From NCBI GenBank assembly GCA_038250135.1, contig JBBSCP010000322.1, positions 1 through 5,660 on the forward strand: 5,660 nt of DNA. Direction: 5' to 3'. Numbering within the stretch: the stretch's first letter is position 1; every line of letters begins with the position of its first letter. The notes beneath the pieces are model-generated. The model did no database searches. It was not told the origin of the DNA and worked only from the letters and a program-made list of their open reading frames with translations. The translations under genes and the position numbers were made by a program. Source of the stretch: Falsiroseomonas sp038250135. GTDB lineage: Bacteria > Pseudomonadota > Alphaproteobacteria > Acetobacterales > Acetobacteraceae. Below are positions 1-5,660 of this stretch, one piece after another.

Positions 1-504
1 GCGTTGGCGCGCCAGGATGTGGAGGAAGCCGCCACGCAGCTGATCGAAGCCGCGCGCCGTGCGGCCGTGCCGGTGCTGTTCACGGCACGCCTCGGATTCG
101 ACGATCACCGGCCAACCGACCCCGCACTCGTGGATTCCCGCCCGCCTGCTTCGGGTGAGGCACGCGCAATCCTGCCTGCCCTCGAGCCTCCCTCGACATT
201 CGACGTGATCGAGCGCCGCGGATGGAGCGCCTTCACCGGCACGGCGCTCGACCAGATGCTACGCGCCCGCGGTGTCCGGAACCTGATCTTCTGCGGCGCG
301 ACAACGGATGGCGCGGTGCACACGACCATGCGCGAAGCCAATGATCGTGGCTACGAATGCCTCCTGGTCGAGAACGCGTGTTGCGCGCAGGTGGCAGCGC
401 ATCACGAGGCGATCCTGCGCATCACACGCTTCGGCAACGGCCTTTTCGGCACGACGGCGCGCGTTGCCGCCATCGTGAATGTGCTGGAAGGAAACGCTCC
501 ATGA
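1..504 (+). CDS. Isochorismatase-family (cysteine hydrolase-like) protein, 5'-truncated by window, catalytic residues replaced
   Basis: The reading frame is open from base 1 to a TGA at 502-504, giving 167 residues. The true start and the N-terminal strand that carries the catalytic Asp in this family lie outside the window. The visible part matches the alpha/beta isochorismatase fold: a helix then PVLFTAR (about residues 23-29), the SAF-GT-LD-LR-RGV stretch (75-90), then LIFCGATTDGAVHTTMREAN (94-113) and RGYECLLVEN (115-124 plus the following Asn). Family members of the biuret/ureido-hydrolase kind usually read TTDVCVHTTMREANDRGYEC, where Cys is the nucleophile. Here that position is Ala (residue 105, gcg at 313-315). 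The conserved Lys six residues before the Phe of SAF is Arg (residue 72, 214-216), and the usual Glu-Asp pair after the next strand is Glu-Asn. Family assignment is secure. Activity is doubtful, or the chemistry differs. The gene overlaps the downstream amidase by ATGA. Confidence 0.88.
   Translation, partial: ALARQDVEEAATQLIEAARRAAVPVLFTARLGFDDHRPTDPALVDSRPPASGEARAILPALEPPSTFDVIERRGWSAFTGTALDQMLRARGVRNLIFCGATTDGAVHTTMREANDRGYECLLVENACCAQVAAHHEAILRITRFGNGLFGTTARVAAIVNVLEGNAP
486..492 (+). promoter_or_regulatory. Ribosome binding site of the amidase gene
   Basis: GGAAGGA lies inside the 3' end of the isochorismatase-like gene, 8 nt before the ATG at 501. It decides the amidase start: the same frame is open further upstream, to about 357, but that part overlaps the preceding gene heavily and has no comparable signal. 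With the ATGA overlap it points to translational coupling. Confidence 0.75.
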
Positions 505-1883
505 GGTGGTCTGGCAGCCTGGACTTTCCAAGCCTGCGCGCGGCCTACGCCCGCGGTGCCACGACGCCGGAGGCGGTGGTCGCCGAAATCCACGACCGCA
601 TCGCCACACGCGGCGAGACCCATGCCTGGATCCACCTCGTGCCGCGCGAGGCGGCGATGGCGGCCGCACGGGCGTCGCCGCGCGGGCCACTGCATGGCAT
701 CCCCTTCTCGGTGAAGGATTGCAACGACGTTCCCGGCATGCCCACGACCAACGCCTTCCCGCCGACGGCCTACATGGCCGAGCGCACCGGCCCGGCCATT
801 TCGCGGCTGCTGGACGCCGGTGCCATCTGCCTCGGCAAAACCAACATGGATCAGTTTGGCATCGGACTGGTGGGGCAGCGTTCGCCCTATGGGGCGTGCA
901 GCTCGGCCTTCGACGCCAATTATATCTCGGGAGGATCGAGTTCCGGCTCAGCGCTGAGCGTGGCGCTCGGCCAGGCGAGCTTCTCGATCGCCAACGACGC
1001 CGCGGGCTCGGGGCGCGTTCCGGCGGGCTTCAACAACATCGTCGGATTGAAGCCGACGCCCGGCGTGGTTTCCAATGCCTGCGTCACGGGCGGCGGCTGC
1101 GTGAAGACCATCGAAACCGTTTCGGTCTTCGCCCTGACTGGCAGCGACGCGCTGGAGGTGCTGCGACTGATCGCAGGCTTCGATGCAACGCAGCCCTTCA
1201 GCCGGCCGGAAGCGGATAATTTGGACCTCACGCTGCACCCACCCCCACCGCGCTTCAGCTTCGGCATCCCGAAAGGCGAGGCATTGCGCTTCTTCGGCGA
1301 CGATGCGCAGGCGGCCATCTTCGCACGGGCGGTGCGCGCCCTGCAGGCGCTGGGTGGCACAGCGGAGGAGATCGATTTCGCACCCTTCGAGGAGGTGCAG
1401 CGCATTCTCTACGATGGCCCCTGGATCGCCGAACGGGCCCTCGTGCTGGACCCGATCCTGGCCAACCACGCCGAGCAGATCCATCCGGTCACGCGGCGAA
1501 TCCTCGAGGCCGCGGGCAGCTACACGGCGAAAGACGCCTTCCGCGCCATCCATCGCGTGGCCGAGTTGCGGGCGGCCACGCGCCCGCTGTGGCAGCGCAT
1601 CGCAGCACTGGTCGTGCCGACGACCCCCACCATCTATCGTCGCACGGAGATCGAGGCGGATCCCATCGCGCTCAACACACGGCTTGGCATCTACACGAAC
1701 TTCGTCAACCTGATGGGCCTCTGCGCGGCCGCGATGCCGGCAGGATTTCGCGACGATGGGCTGCCGGCGGGCGTGACCTTCATCGGTCCCGGCTTCGCGG
1801 ATGGCCGCATCGCGTCGCTGGGGACGGCGTTCCATCGCTCGCTCGGCCTGCCACTTGGCGCCACCGGGGCCGCCTATCCGTGA
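501..1883 (+). CDS. Amidase-signature hydrolase, allophanate hydrolase (AtzF)-like N-terminal domain type
   Basis: A complete gene of 460 residues, starting at the ATG that overlaps the previous stop (ATGA) behind a good ribosome binding site. It is a cytoplasmic amidase-signature enzyme hydrolysing a C-N amide or ureido bond. Visible motifs are VKDCNDVPG with catalytic Lys72, SGGSSSGSA with cis-Ser146, and AGSGRVPAGFNNIVGLKPT with nucleophile Ser170. The 24-residue spacing from cis-Ser to Ser matches the family, and the 74-residue Lys to cis-Ser spacing matches my recollection of AtzF. The GSGRVPAGFNNIVGLKPT block and LYDGPWIAER (Tyr304, Arg312, like the substrate-binding Tyr/Arg pair described in allophanate hydrolases) favour the allophanate hydrolase branch. 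Oddities: the usual GTDTAGS loop reads ANDAAGS (164-170); about two extra residues precede VSVFALT; PPPP sits at 247-250; and the roughly 130-residue C-terminal domain of AtzF is missing. The substrate could be allophanate, a carboxybiuret-like compound or another small amide. No gene symbol is assigned because the exact substrate cannot be read from sequence. Confidence 0.9.
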   Translation: MRWSGSLDFPSLRAAYARGATTPEAVVAEIHDRIATRGETHAWIHLVPREAAMAAARASPRGPLHGIPFSVKDCNDVPGMPTTNAFPPTAYMAERTGPAISRLLDAGAICLGKTNMDQFGIGLVGQRSPYGACSSAFDANYISGGSSSGSALSVALGQASFSIANDAAGSGRVPAGFNNIVGLKPTPGVVSNACVTGGGCVKTIETVSVFALTGSDALEVLRLIAGFDATQPFSRPEADNLDLTLHPPPPRFSFGIPKGEALRFFGDDAQAAIFARAVRALQALGGTAEEIDFAPFEEVQRILYDGPWIAERALVLDPILANHAEQIHPVTRRILEAAGSYTAKDAFRAIHRVAELRAATRPLWQRIAALVVPTTPTIYRRTEIEADPIALNTRLGIYTNFVNLMGLCAAAMPAGFRDDGLPAGVTFIGPGFADGRIASLGTAFHRSLGLPLGATGAAYP

Positions 1884-1886
1884 TCA
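1881..1886. other. Abutting convergent stop codons (TGATCA)
   Basis: The amidase stop TGA (1881-1883) is followed directly by TCA (1884-1886), the reverse-strand TGA of the second permease. Two operons meet tail to tail with no intergenic base, so there is no room here for a stem-loop terminator between them. Confidence 0.9.
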
Positions 1887-2702
1887 GTGCACGCCGCGCG
1901 TGAGGCCCTGCACGAAGTAGCGATTGAGCAAGAGGGCCAGCGCGACGATCGGCAGCACCGAAAAATGCGCCAGCGCGCCCATCGTGCCCCAGTTGATCTC
2001 GTTGCTGCCATAGGCGGACACCAGCGCGACCGAGAGCGGGCGGGTCTGCGAATTCGTCAGGAAGGATGGGAAGATGAAGTTGTTCCAGGCAAACAGGATG
2101 CAGAACAGCGCGGAGGCGATCAGCCCCGGCACCACCGTGGGCAGCACGATCCGGATGAACGTTCCCCACTGCGTGCAGCCATCCACCACGGCAGCTTCCT
2201 CGATCTCCTTGGGCACGCCGCGGAAATAGCCGAACATCATCCAGACAACGAAGCTGGTGCTCTGCATGGCATCGAGGATGATCAGCGCCCAATAGGTGCC
2301 GAGCAGCCCGACATCACGCATCATCAGGTAGAAGGGGATCAGAATCGCGACGGGAGGGATCATGCGGATGGCGAGGAAGAAATAAGCGATGCCATGCGCC
2401 CACCATCGATCCAACCGCGCCAACGCATAGGCGGCCGGCGTGCCGAGCGTCAGCGCCACGATCGCGGTGCCGAAGCTGATGATGATGGTGTTCAGCGTCA
2501 GCTGCGGCACGTTGAAGAACTCGAAGAGCGTCTCGAAGTTCCGTAGCGTGGGCGTGAAGGTCAACACCGGCGGAATCGCGAAGATGTCGGCGGCGCGCTT
2601 GTAGGCGGTGGAGAACAGCCAGGCGATCGGGAACAGAAACACGAACAGCGCGACCAGCAGCGCCCCCTGCCCCGCATGGCGAGCAACGCGGGCGCGGTTC
2701 AT
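1884..2702 (-). CDS. Carbohydrate ABC transporter permease, MalG/UgpE-like (second permease)
   Basis: A 272-residue inner-membrane permease, typical in length for the MalG-like subunit of carbohydrate importers (CUT1). The start is the ATG at 2702-2700, which overlaps the stop of the first permease by ATGA. The open frame continues upstream to 3089, but that extension is Arg/Asp/His-rich, non-membrane sequence opposite in character to the gene and is rejected. About six hydrophobic segments are seen: near residues 12-33, 71-96, 104-125, 135-158, 189-213 and 243-263. The cytoplasmic EAA loop, which docks the ATPase, reads EEAAVVDG (168-175) followed by IRIVLP (183-188). The C-terminus RYFVQGLTRGVH resembles the family ending (Y-V-GLT-G) but lacks its usual last few residues. 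It would pair with the upstream permease to form the channel. The ribosome binding site is weak, which fits coupling to the upstream gene. Sugar specificity cannot be told from this subunit. Confidence 0.93.
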   Translation of the reverse strand: MNRARVARHAGQGALLVALFVFLFPIAWLFSTAYKRAADIFAIPPVLTFTPTLRNFETLFEFFNVPQLTLNTIIISFGTAIVALTLGTPAAYALARLDRWWAHGIAYFFLAIRMIPPVAILIPFYLMMRDVGLLGTYWALIILDAMQSTSFVVWMMFGYFRGVPKEIEEAAVVDGCTQWGTFIRIVLPTVVPGLIASALFCILFAWNNFIFPSFLTNSQTRPLSVALVSAYGSNEINWGTMGALAHFSVLPIVALALLLNRYFVQGLTRGVH

Positions 2703-3616
2703 CGTGCGCCCAGCCTGCTCTCGGCGGCGCGGATCATCAGCACGAAGCTTGCCGCGAGCAAGCCGACGCAGATCAACATGAAGGTGGAAACCGCAGACGC
2801 AGCGCCGATCTGGAAGAACTCCAGCCCGATCTTGGCAGCGTGATACATCAGCACGTTCGTCGCGTCGTTCGGCCCGCCGCCGGTGGTGACGAAGACGCTG
2901 TCGTAGATCTTGAAGGCGTCCATGCTGCGCATGACCAGCGCCAGGAAGATCGCCGGCAGCAGCATCGGCACGATGATCCGCCAGAAGCGCTGGAAGCGGG
3001 AGGCACCGTCCACCTCGGCGGCCTCCAGGATGTCGGTCGGCAGCGATTTCAGCCCGGCGAGCAGGATCAGCGCCATCAGCGGCGTCCACTCCCAGACATC
3101 GATGAGGATCAAGGTGGCCAAAGCAAGGTTCTCATCAGCCAGGAAGCCGCGCGTGGGCGACAGGCCGAGCACGCGCGCCCAATAGCCGAGAATGCCGAAA
3201 TCAGGCTCCAGCATCGCGCGAAACATCAGCCCGACCGCGAGCGGCGTGACCGTCACCGGAATCAGCATGAGCGCGAGCGCAATGCGGTTGAACCGGCTCT
3301 CGCGCCACAGCAGCAGCGCGAGGCCGAGCCCGACCGCGAGTTGCAGACCCACGGCGGCGAAGGTGAAGACGAAGGTGTTGAGAATCGCGCGCCGCGCCGA
3401 GGGATCGGCGAACATGTCCGTATAGTTCTCCCAACCCACCCAGTTGATGCGGCCAGGCCGCGTCAGGGTGTAGTCGGTGAAGGAGTAATAGAGCCCCTGC
3501 CCGAGCGGCCACAGCGCCACGAGCACCATGTAGAGCAGCGCGGGCAGCCCGATCATGATGAGGAATAGCCGGCGCCTTGCCGCGAAGCCGAGGCGCCGGG
3601 AAGCCGGGCGGTTCAC
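2699..3616 (-). CDS. Carbohydrate ABC transporter permease, MalF/UgpA-like (first permease)
   Basis: An inner-membrane permease of 305 residues if it starts at the GTG at 3616-3614, 7 nt after the stop of the binding-protein gene. ATG codons at 3658 and 3655 in the same frame would add 14 or 13 residues inside that gene. Neither choice has a clear Shine-Dalgarno sequence, and GTG is preferred for its minimal spacing. A basic N-terminus (RPASRRLGFAARRR) precedes six predicted membrane segments, near residues 17-42, 78-105, 113-133, 166-190, 213-233 and 272-297. The EAA loop is EAAEVDGASRFQRFWRIIVP (198-217), and the family motif TGGGPNDAT follows at 245-253. It forms the heterodimeric channel with the downstream permease, which it overlaps by ATGA. 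The family is clear; the substrate, a sugar, polyol or glycerol-phosphate-like compound, is not. Confidence 0.92.
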   Translation of the reverse strand: MNRPASRRLGFAARRRLFLIMIGLPALLYMVLVALWPLGQGLYYSFTDYTLTRPGRINWVGWENYTDMFADPSARRAILNTFVFTFAAVGLQLAVGLGLALLLWRESRFNRIALALMLIPVTVTPLAVGLMFRAMLEPDFGILGYWARVLGLSPTRGFLADENLALATLILIDVWEWTPLMALILLAGLKSLPTDILEAAEVDGASRFQRFWRIIVPMLLPAIFLALVMRSMDAFKIYDSVFVTTGGGPNDATNVLMYHAAKIGLEFFQIGAASAVSTFMLICVGLLAASFVLMIRAAESRLGAR

Positions 3617-3623
3617 GTTGATA

Positions 3624-4922
3624 TCAGAACAGCCGCACCGCGCGCGCCTGCGCATCATCCAGCGAGCGCTGCGGGTCCGCCGTACCTACCAGCACCGAAT
3701 TCACCGCGGTGCCGAGCAGATCCTGGATCTGCGGGTATTGCGGAATCCGCGGCCGGAAATCCGCATCGCCATTCGTGAGCGACTCATCCACCACCGAGAG
3801 GAACGGGAAGCGGGCCCGCAAGGCAGGATCGTTCACCACGGATTTGCGCGTGAAGACCCCCACATTTGCATCGAGAAACTGGCGCTGCACCTCCGCGCTG
3901 CTCGCCCACTTGACGAACCCCCAGGCCGCTTCGCGCCGGCGCTCGTCGATGCCGGCATTGATGGCGAGGCCCCAGCCGCCGATGCCGTAGCGCTTGGCCA
4001 TGCCTGCTGCCGTCGGCGCGAGCATGATGCCGGTGCGGCCCACGATTCGCGAAATTTCAGGATTCTCGTAGCTCGGGATCGAGATGGTCCAGATCTGGTG
4101 CTGCGCCACGATGCCCTGGCGGAACGCCTCGTGCCGCGCGGCCCAATCGTAGTTCACCGCCCCAGGCGGCGCCGAGATGCGGAACAGATCGCGATAGACG
4201 GTCAGGCTGCGCGCATTGGCGGGCGAGTTGATCGCCGGGCGGCCATCGGTGCCGAGGATGCTGCCGCCGATCTGCGCATTATAGGTCATCCAATCCTGCG
4301 CGACCGGCGGGCCGCGCCGCCCATTCGCCGCCCATCCGTACATGTTGTTCGGCGCGTCGGTCAGGCGTTGTGCCGAGCTGATCAGCTCTTCCATGGTTTG
4401 CGGCGGCTGCAGCCCGGCGCGCTCATACACGTCGCGCCGAAAGGCCAGCACGTTGACATAGGCCGCGAAGGGGAAGGCGATCTGCCGGCCGCGGAAGTTC
4501 CCGATGCCGAGTATCGCGGCCTGATAGATGTCGTCCAGGCCGATCTCCGCCGAATCGCGCTGGATCATCGGGCCGAGTTCGATCGTGTGGCCGGCCTCGG
4601 CGAACTGCCCGGCCCACACGATGTCCATGGTGCTGAGATCGTAGTTTCGCGTGCGGCCCACGAAATCCGCCGTGATGCGCGACAGCAGCTCCGGATAGCT
4701 GAGGATATCCACATTCACCCGCACGCCGGTGCGCTGCGCGTAGAGCGGTGCGAGCCGCACCAGAACGGTCGCGAAAGGATCGTTCATGCAGGCCATGTTG
4801 AGCGTCATGGGGGCAGTAGTCTGCGCCACCGCGCTACGCCCGGTGGCCAGCCCTGCCGCGAGGCCAAGCCCGGCAGTCATCCCAAGCGCCATACGGCGCG
4901 ATGTCGTCTGTAATGGCTTCAT
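3624..4922 (-). CDS. Extracellular solute-binding protein of a carbohydrate ABC transporter (SBP family 1)
   Basis: A 432-residue periplasmic binding protein that delivers substrate to the two permeases encoded just downstream. The ATG at 4922-4920 is chosen because GGGAG lies 7 nt upstream; a GTG at 4952 would add ten polar residues with a poorly placed ribosome site. The signal peptide has a TTSRRMALGM region (6-15), a hydrophobic Gly/Ala/Leu core and a likely cleavage after AVA (31-33, before Gln34). The Arg pair is Tat-like but not a full Tat consensus. Family features include the early lobe with FATVLVRLAPLYAQRTGVRV (50-69), YDLSTMDIVWAGQFAEAG (94-111), FPFAAYVNVLAFRRDVYERAG (150-170), the GGWGLAINAG segment (315-324), and AAWGFVKWASSAEVQRQFLD (332-351). 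Trp103, Trp197, Trp279 and Trp317 are candidates for sugar stacking. The length is normal for the family. The ligand is unknown; a monosaccharide or polyol fits the neighbouring FGGY kinase. Confidence 0.93.
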   Translation of the reverse strand: MKPLQTTSRRMALGMTAGLGLAAGLATGRSAVAQTTAPMTLNMACMNDPFATVLVRLAPLYAQRTGVRVNVDILSYPELLSRITADFVGRTRNYDLSTMDIVWAGQFAEAGHTIELGPMIQRDSAEIGLDDIYQAAILGIGNFRGRQIAFPFAAYVNVLAFRRDVYERAGLQPPQTMEELISSAQRLTDAPNNMYGWAANGRRGPPVAQDWMTYNAQIGGSILGTDGRPAINSPANARSLTVYRDLFRISAPPGAVNYDWAARHEAFRQGIVAQHQIWTISIPSYENPEISRIVGRTGIMLAPTAAGMAKRYGIGGWGLAINAGIDERRREAAWGFVKWASSAEVQRQFLDANVGVFTRKSVVNDPALRARFPFLSVVDESLTNGDADFRPRIPQYPQIQDLLGTAVNSVLVGTADPQRSLDDAQARAVRLF

Positions 4923-4997
4923 CGACTTTCTCCCGGGTCTTGCGTTCGTCACGCCTTCATCATTGCAGGGCTCGCAAGCTTCATGCCAGCCGAAACT
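4923..4997 (-). other. 75-bp gap between the kinase and binding-protein genes
   Basis: This is the only true intergenic gap in the window. Apart from the ribosome site of the binding-protein gene, it holds a 6-bp inverted repeat (CTTGCG at 4939-4944 with CGCAAG at 4973-4978, 28-nt loop) and a CCCGGG hexamer at 4932-4937. No convincing -35/-10 pair and no GC stem followed by a T-run were seen on the minus strand. Read-through from kinase to transporter is therefore the simplest reading, though a non-sigma70 promoter cannot be excluded. Confidence 0.5.
4930..4934 (-). promoter_or_regulatory. Ribosome binding site of the solute-binding protein gene
   Basis: GGGAG on the minus strand, 7 nt before the ATG at 4922. 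It is the best Shine-Dalgarno match in the minus-strand operon and fixes the start codon. A stronger signal here than before the two permeases fits higher synthesis of the binding protein, which is usually needed in excess. Confidence 0.75.
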
Positions 4998-5660
4998 TCA
5001 GCCGCCGAATCTCGACAGCCTTGGATAGAAGGGCTTCAGCGTTAAATAAAGATCGCGATAGGCGGCGAAGGCCTCGTTGTAGATCGCGTGCGCCTTGGGC
5101 CGTGGCACGACGAGGCGCGCGGGCTTCACGAAGCGGTGCATCTCGTTCCATCCCGGCAACGCGCCGATGCCGACCGCGGCGACATAGGCGGCGCCGAGGC
5201 AGGAACCGGGGTGGCCCTGCAGCAACTGCACTTCCATCCCCAACACGTCGGCGGCGATCTGCATCCAGATTGCGCTACGAGTGCCGCCATCCGAGGCAAT
5301 CACTCGGGTCACCGGATAGCCGATCTCGCGCGCCACCTCGATATGATGGCGGAAGCCGTAGCAGATGGATTCGAGGAAGGCGCGCCACAGGTGGCCAAGA
5401 CCATGATGCAGGCCGAGCCCGACCAGCGTGCCGCGCGCGGCGGAATCATGGATCGGCGTCTTCTCACCCAGGAAATAGGGCAGCAGCAGCAACCCTTCGC
5501 TGCCCGGCGCCACAAGCGCGGCCAAAGCGTCTAGCTCCGCATGCGGGCGCGCGCCGCGCTGTCCCACGACATCAACACACCAATTCAGGATGGCGCCAGA
5601 AGTCGCCATGCAGCCATTCGGCATGAACAGGCCGGGCACCAGATGATAGTCCAAAAACAA
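4998..5660 (-). CDS. FGGY-family carbohydrate kinase, C-terminal part (truncated by window)
   Basis: The frame is open from the window edge to a TGA at 5000-4998, giving the last 220 residues, a bit under half of a typical FGGY kinase of about 500. The first in-window codon, TTG, is probably an internal Leu rather than a start. The visible part is the C-terminal actin-like domain. It includes GCMATSGAILNWCVD (16-30 of the fragment), LLPYFLGEKTPIHDSAARGTLVGL (about 59-82, the GE-TP-D--ARG signature), HLWRAFLESICYGFRH (90-105), and the ATP-site strand RVIASDGGTRSAIWMQIAADVLG (119-141), then GHPGSCLGAAYVAA (149-162). It would phosphorylate a sugar or polyol in the cytoplasm with ATP. Its position 75 bp ahead of an importer on the same strand suggests it acts on the imported substrate. 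Xylulokinase, ribulokinase-like or polyol kinase activity are all possible, because the N-terminal sugar-binding half is not in view. Confidence 0.92.
   Translation of the reverse strand: MFLDYHLVPGLFMPNGCMATSGAILNWCVDVVGQRGARPHAELDALAALVAPGSEGLLLLPYFLGEKTPIHDSAARGTLVGLGLHHGLGHLWRAFLESICYGFRHHIEVAREIGYPVTRVIASDGGTRSAIWMQIAADVLGMEVQLLQGHPGSCLGAAYVAAVGIGALPGWNEMHRFVKPARLVVPRPKAHAIYNEAFAAYRDLYLTLKPFYPRLSRFGG

Noticed and set aside
357..500. Upstream extension of the amidase frame, making a 508-residue protein
   Set aside because: It would overlap the isochorismatase-like gene by nearly 150 bp and has no family similarity; the ATG at 501 has a good ribosome site.
948..1835. An open frame of about 295 codons on the - strand opposite the amidase
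   Set aside because: Low-complexity Arg/Asp/Ala composition, no motif, and full overlap with a well-supported amidase.
2703..3089. Upstream extension of the second permease frame, making a 401-residue protein
   Set aside because: The extension is a charged, non-membrane shadow of the first permease gene. The ATG at 2702 gives a normal 272-residue permease with the usual ATGA overlap.
3555..4913. A long open frame (about 450 codons) on the + strand opposite the binding-protein gene
   Set aside because: Its translation is rich in Arg, His, Ala and Asp with no recognisable domain, while the minus strand encodes a clear family protein with signal peptide and ribosome site. Long antisense frames are expected in GC-rich DNA.
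4939..4978. Inverted repeat CTTGCG...CGCAAG between kinase and binding-protein genes as an operator or terminator
   Set aside because: Only 6 bp arms with a 28-nt loop and no following T-run; such repeats arise by chance in a sequence of this composition.
4949..4984. An 11-codon open frame (ATG AAG CTT ... TGA) on the - strand in the gap before the binding-protein gene, as a leader peptide
   Set aside because: No ribosome binding site of note, no run of regulatory codons and no alternative stem-loops to support attenuation.

Overview
This window is GC-rich chromosomal-type DNA with strong third-position G/C codon use, densely packed genes and ATGA start/stop overlaps. It looks like an environmental alphaproteobacterium, possibly of the Rhodospirillales/Acetobacteraceae kind. 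That placement is an inference from composition and protein style; no rRNA or other marker gene is present. No RNA gene, mobile element, CRISPR array or long repeat was seen.

The left part (1-1883, + strand) holds two translationally coupled genes. The first is the 3' part of an isochorismatase-fold hydrolase that lacks the family's catalytic cysteine and lysine. The second is a complete 460-residue amidase-signature enzyme whose closest recognisable relatives are allophanate hydrolases (AtzF type). It keeps the Ser-cisSer-Lys triad, but the loop around its nucleophile is altered and the C-terminal domain of full-length allophanate hydrolase is absent. Genes of these two families commonly sit together in clusters that degrade ureido or amide nitrogen compounds.

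The right part (1884-5660, - strand, read from high to low coordinates) is a carbohydrate uptake and phosphorylation operon. It runs from the C-terminal part of an FGGY sugar kinase (cut by the window edge), through a 75-bp gap, to an extracellular solute-binding protein with an RR-containing signal peptide, then two MalF/MalG-type permeases. Together these would capture a sugar or polyol in the periplasm, import it and phosphorylate it. The ATPase that energises the importer is not in the window.

The two operons converge with no spacer: the amidase TGA (1881-1883) abuts the reverse-strand TGA of the second permease (1884-1886), forming TGATCA, so any terminator must lie inside the opposing gene. 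The most notable feature is the apparent pseudoenzyme or re-purposed isochorismatase-fold protein coupled to a divergent amidase. The rest reads as an ordinary catabolic region.
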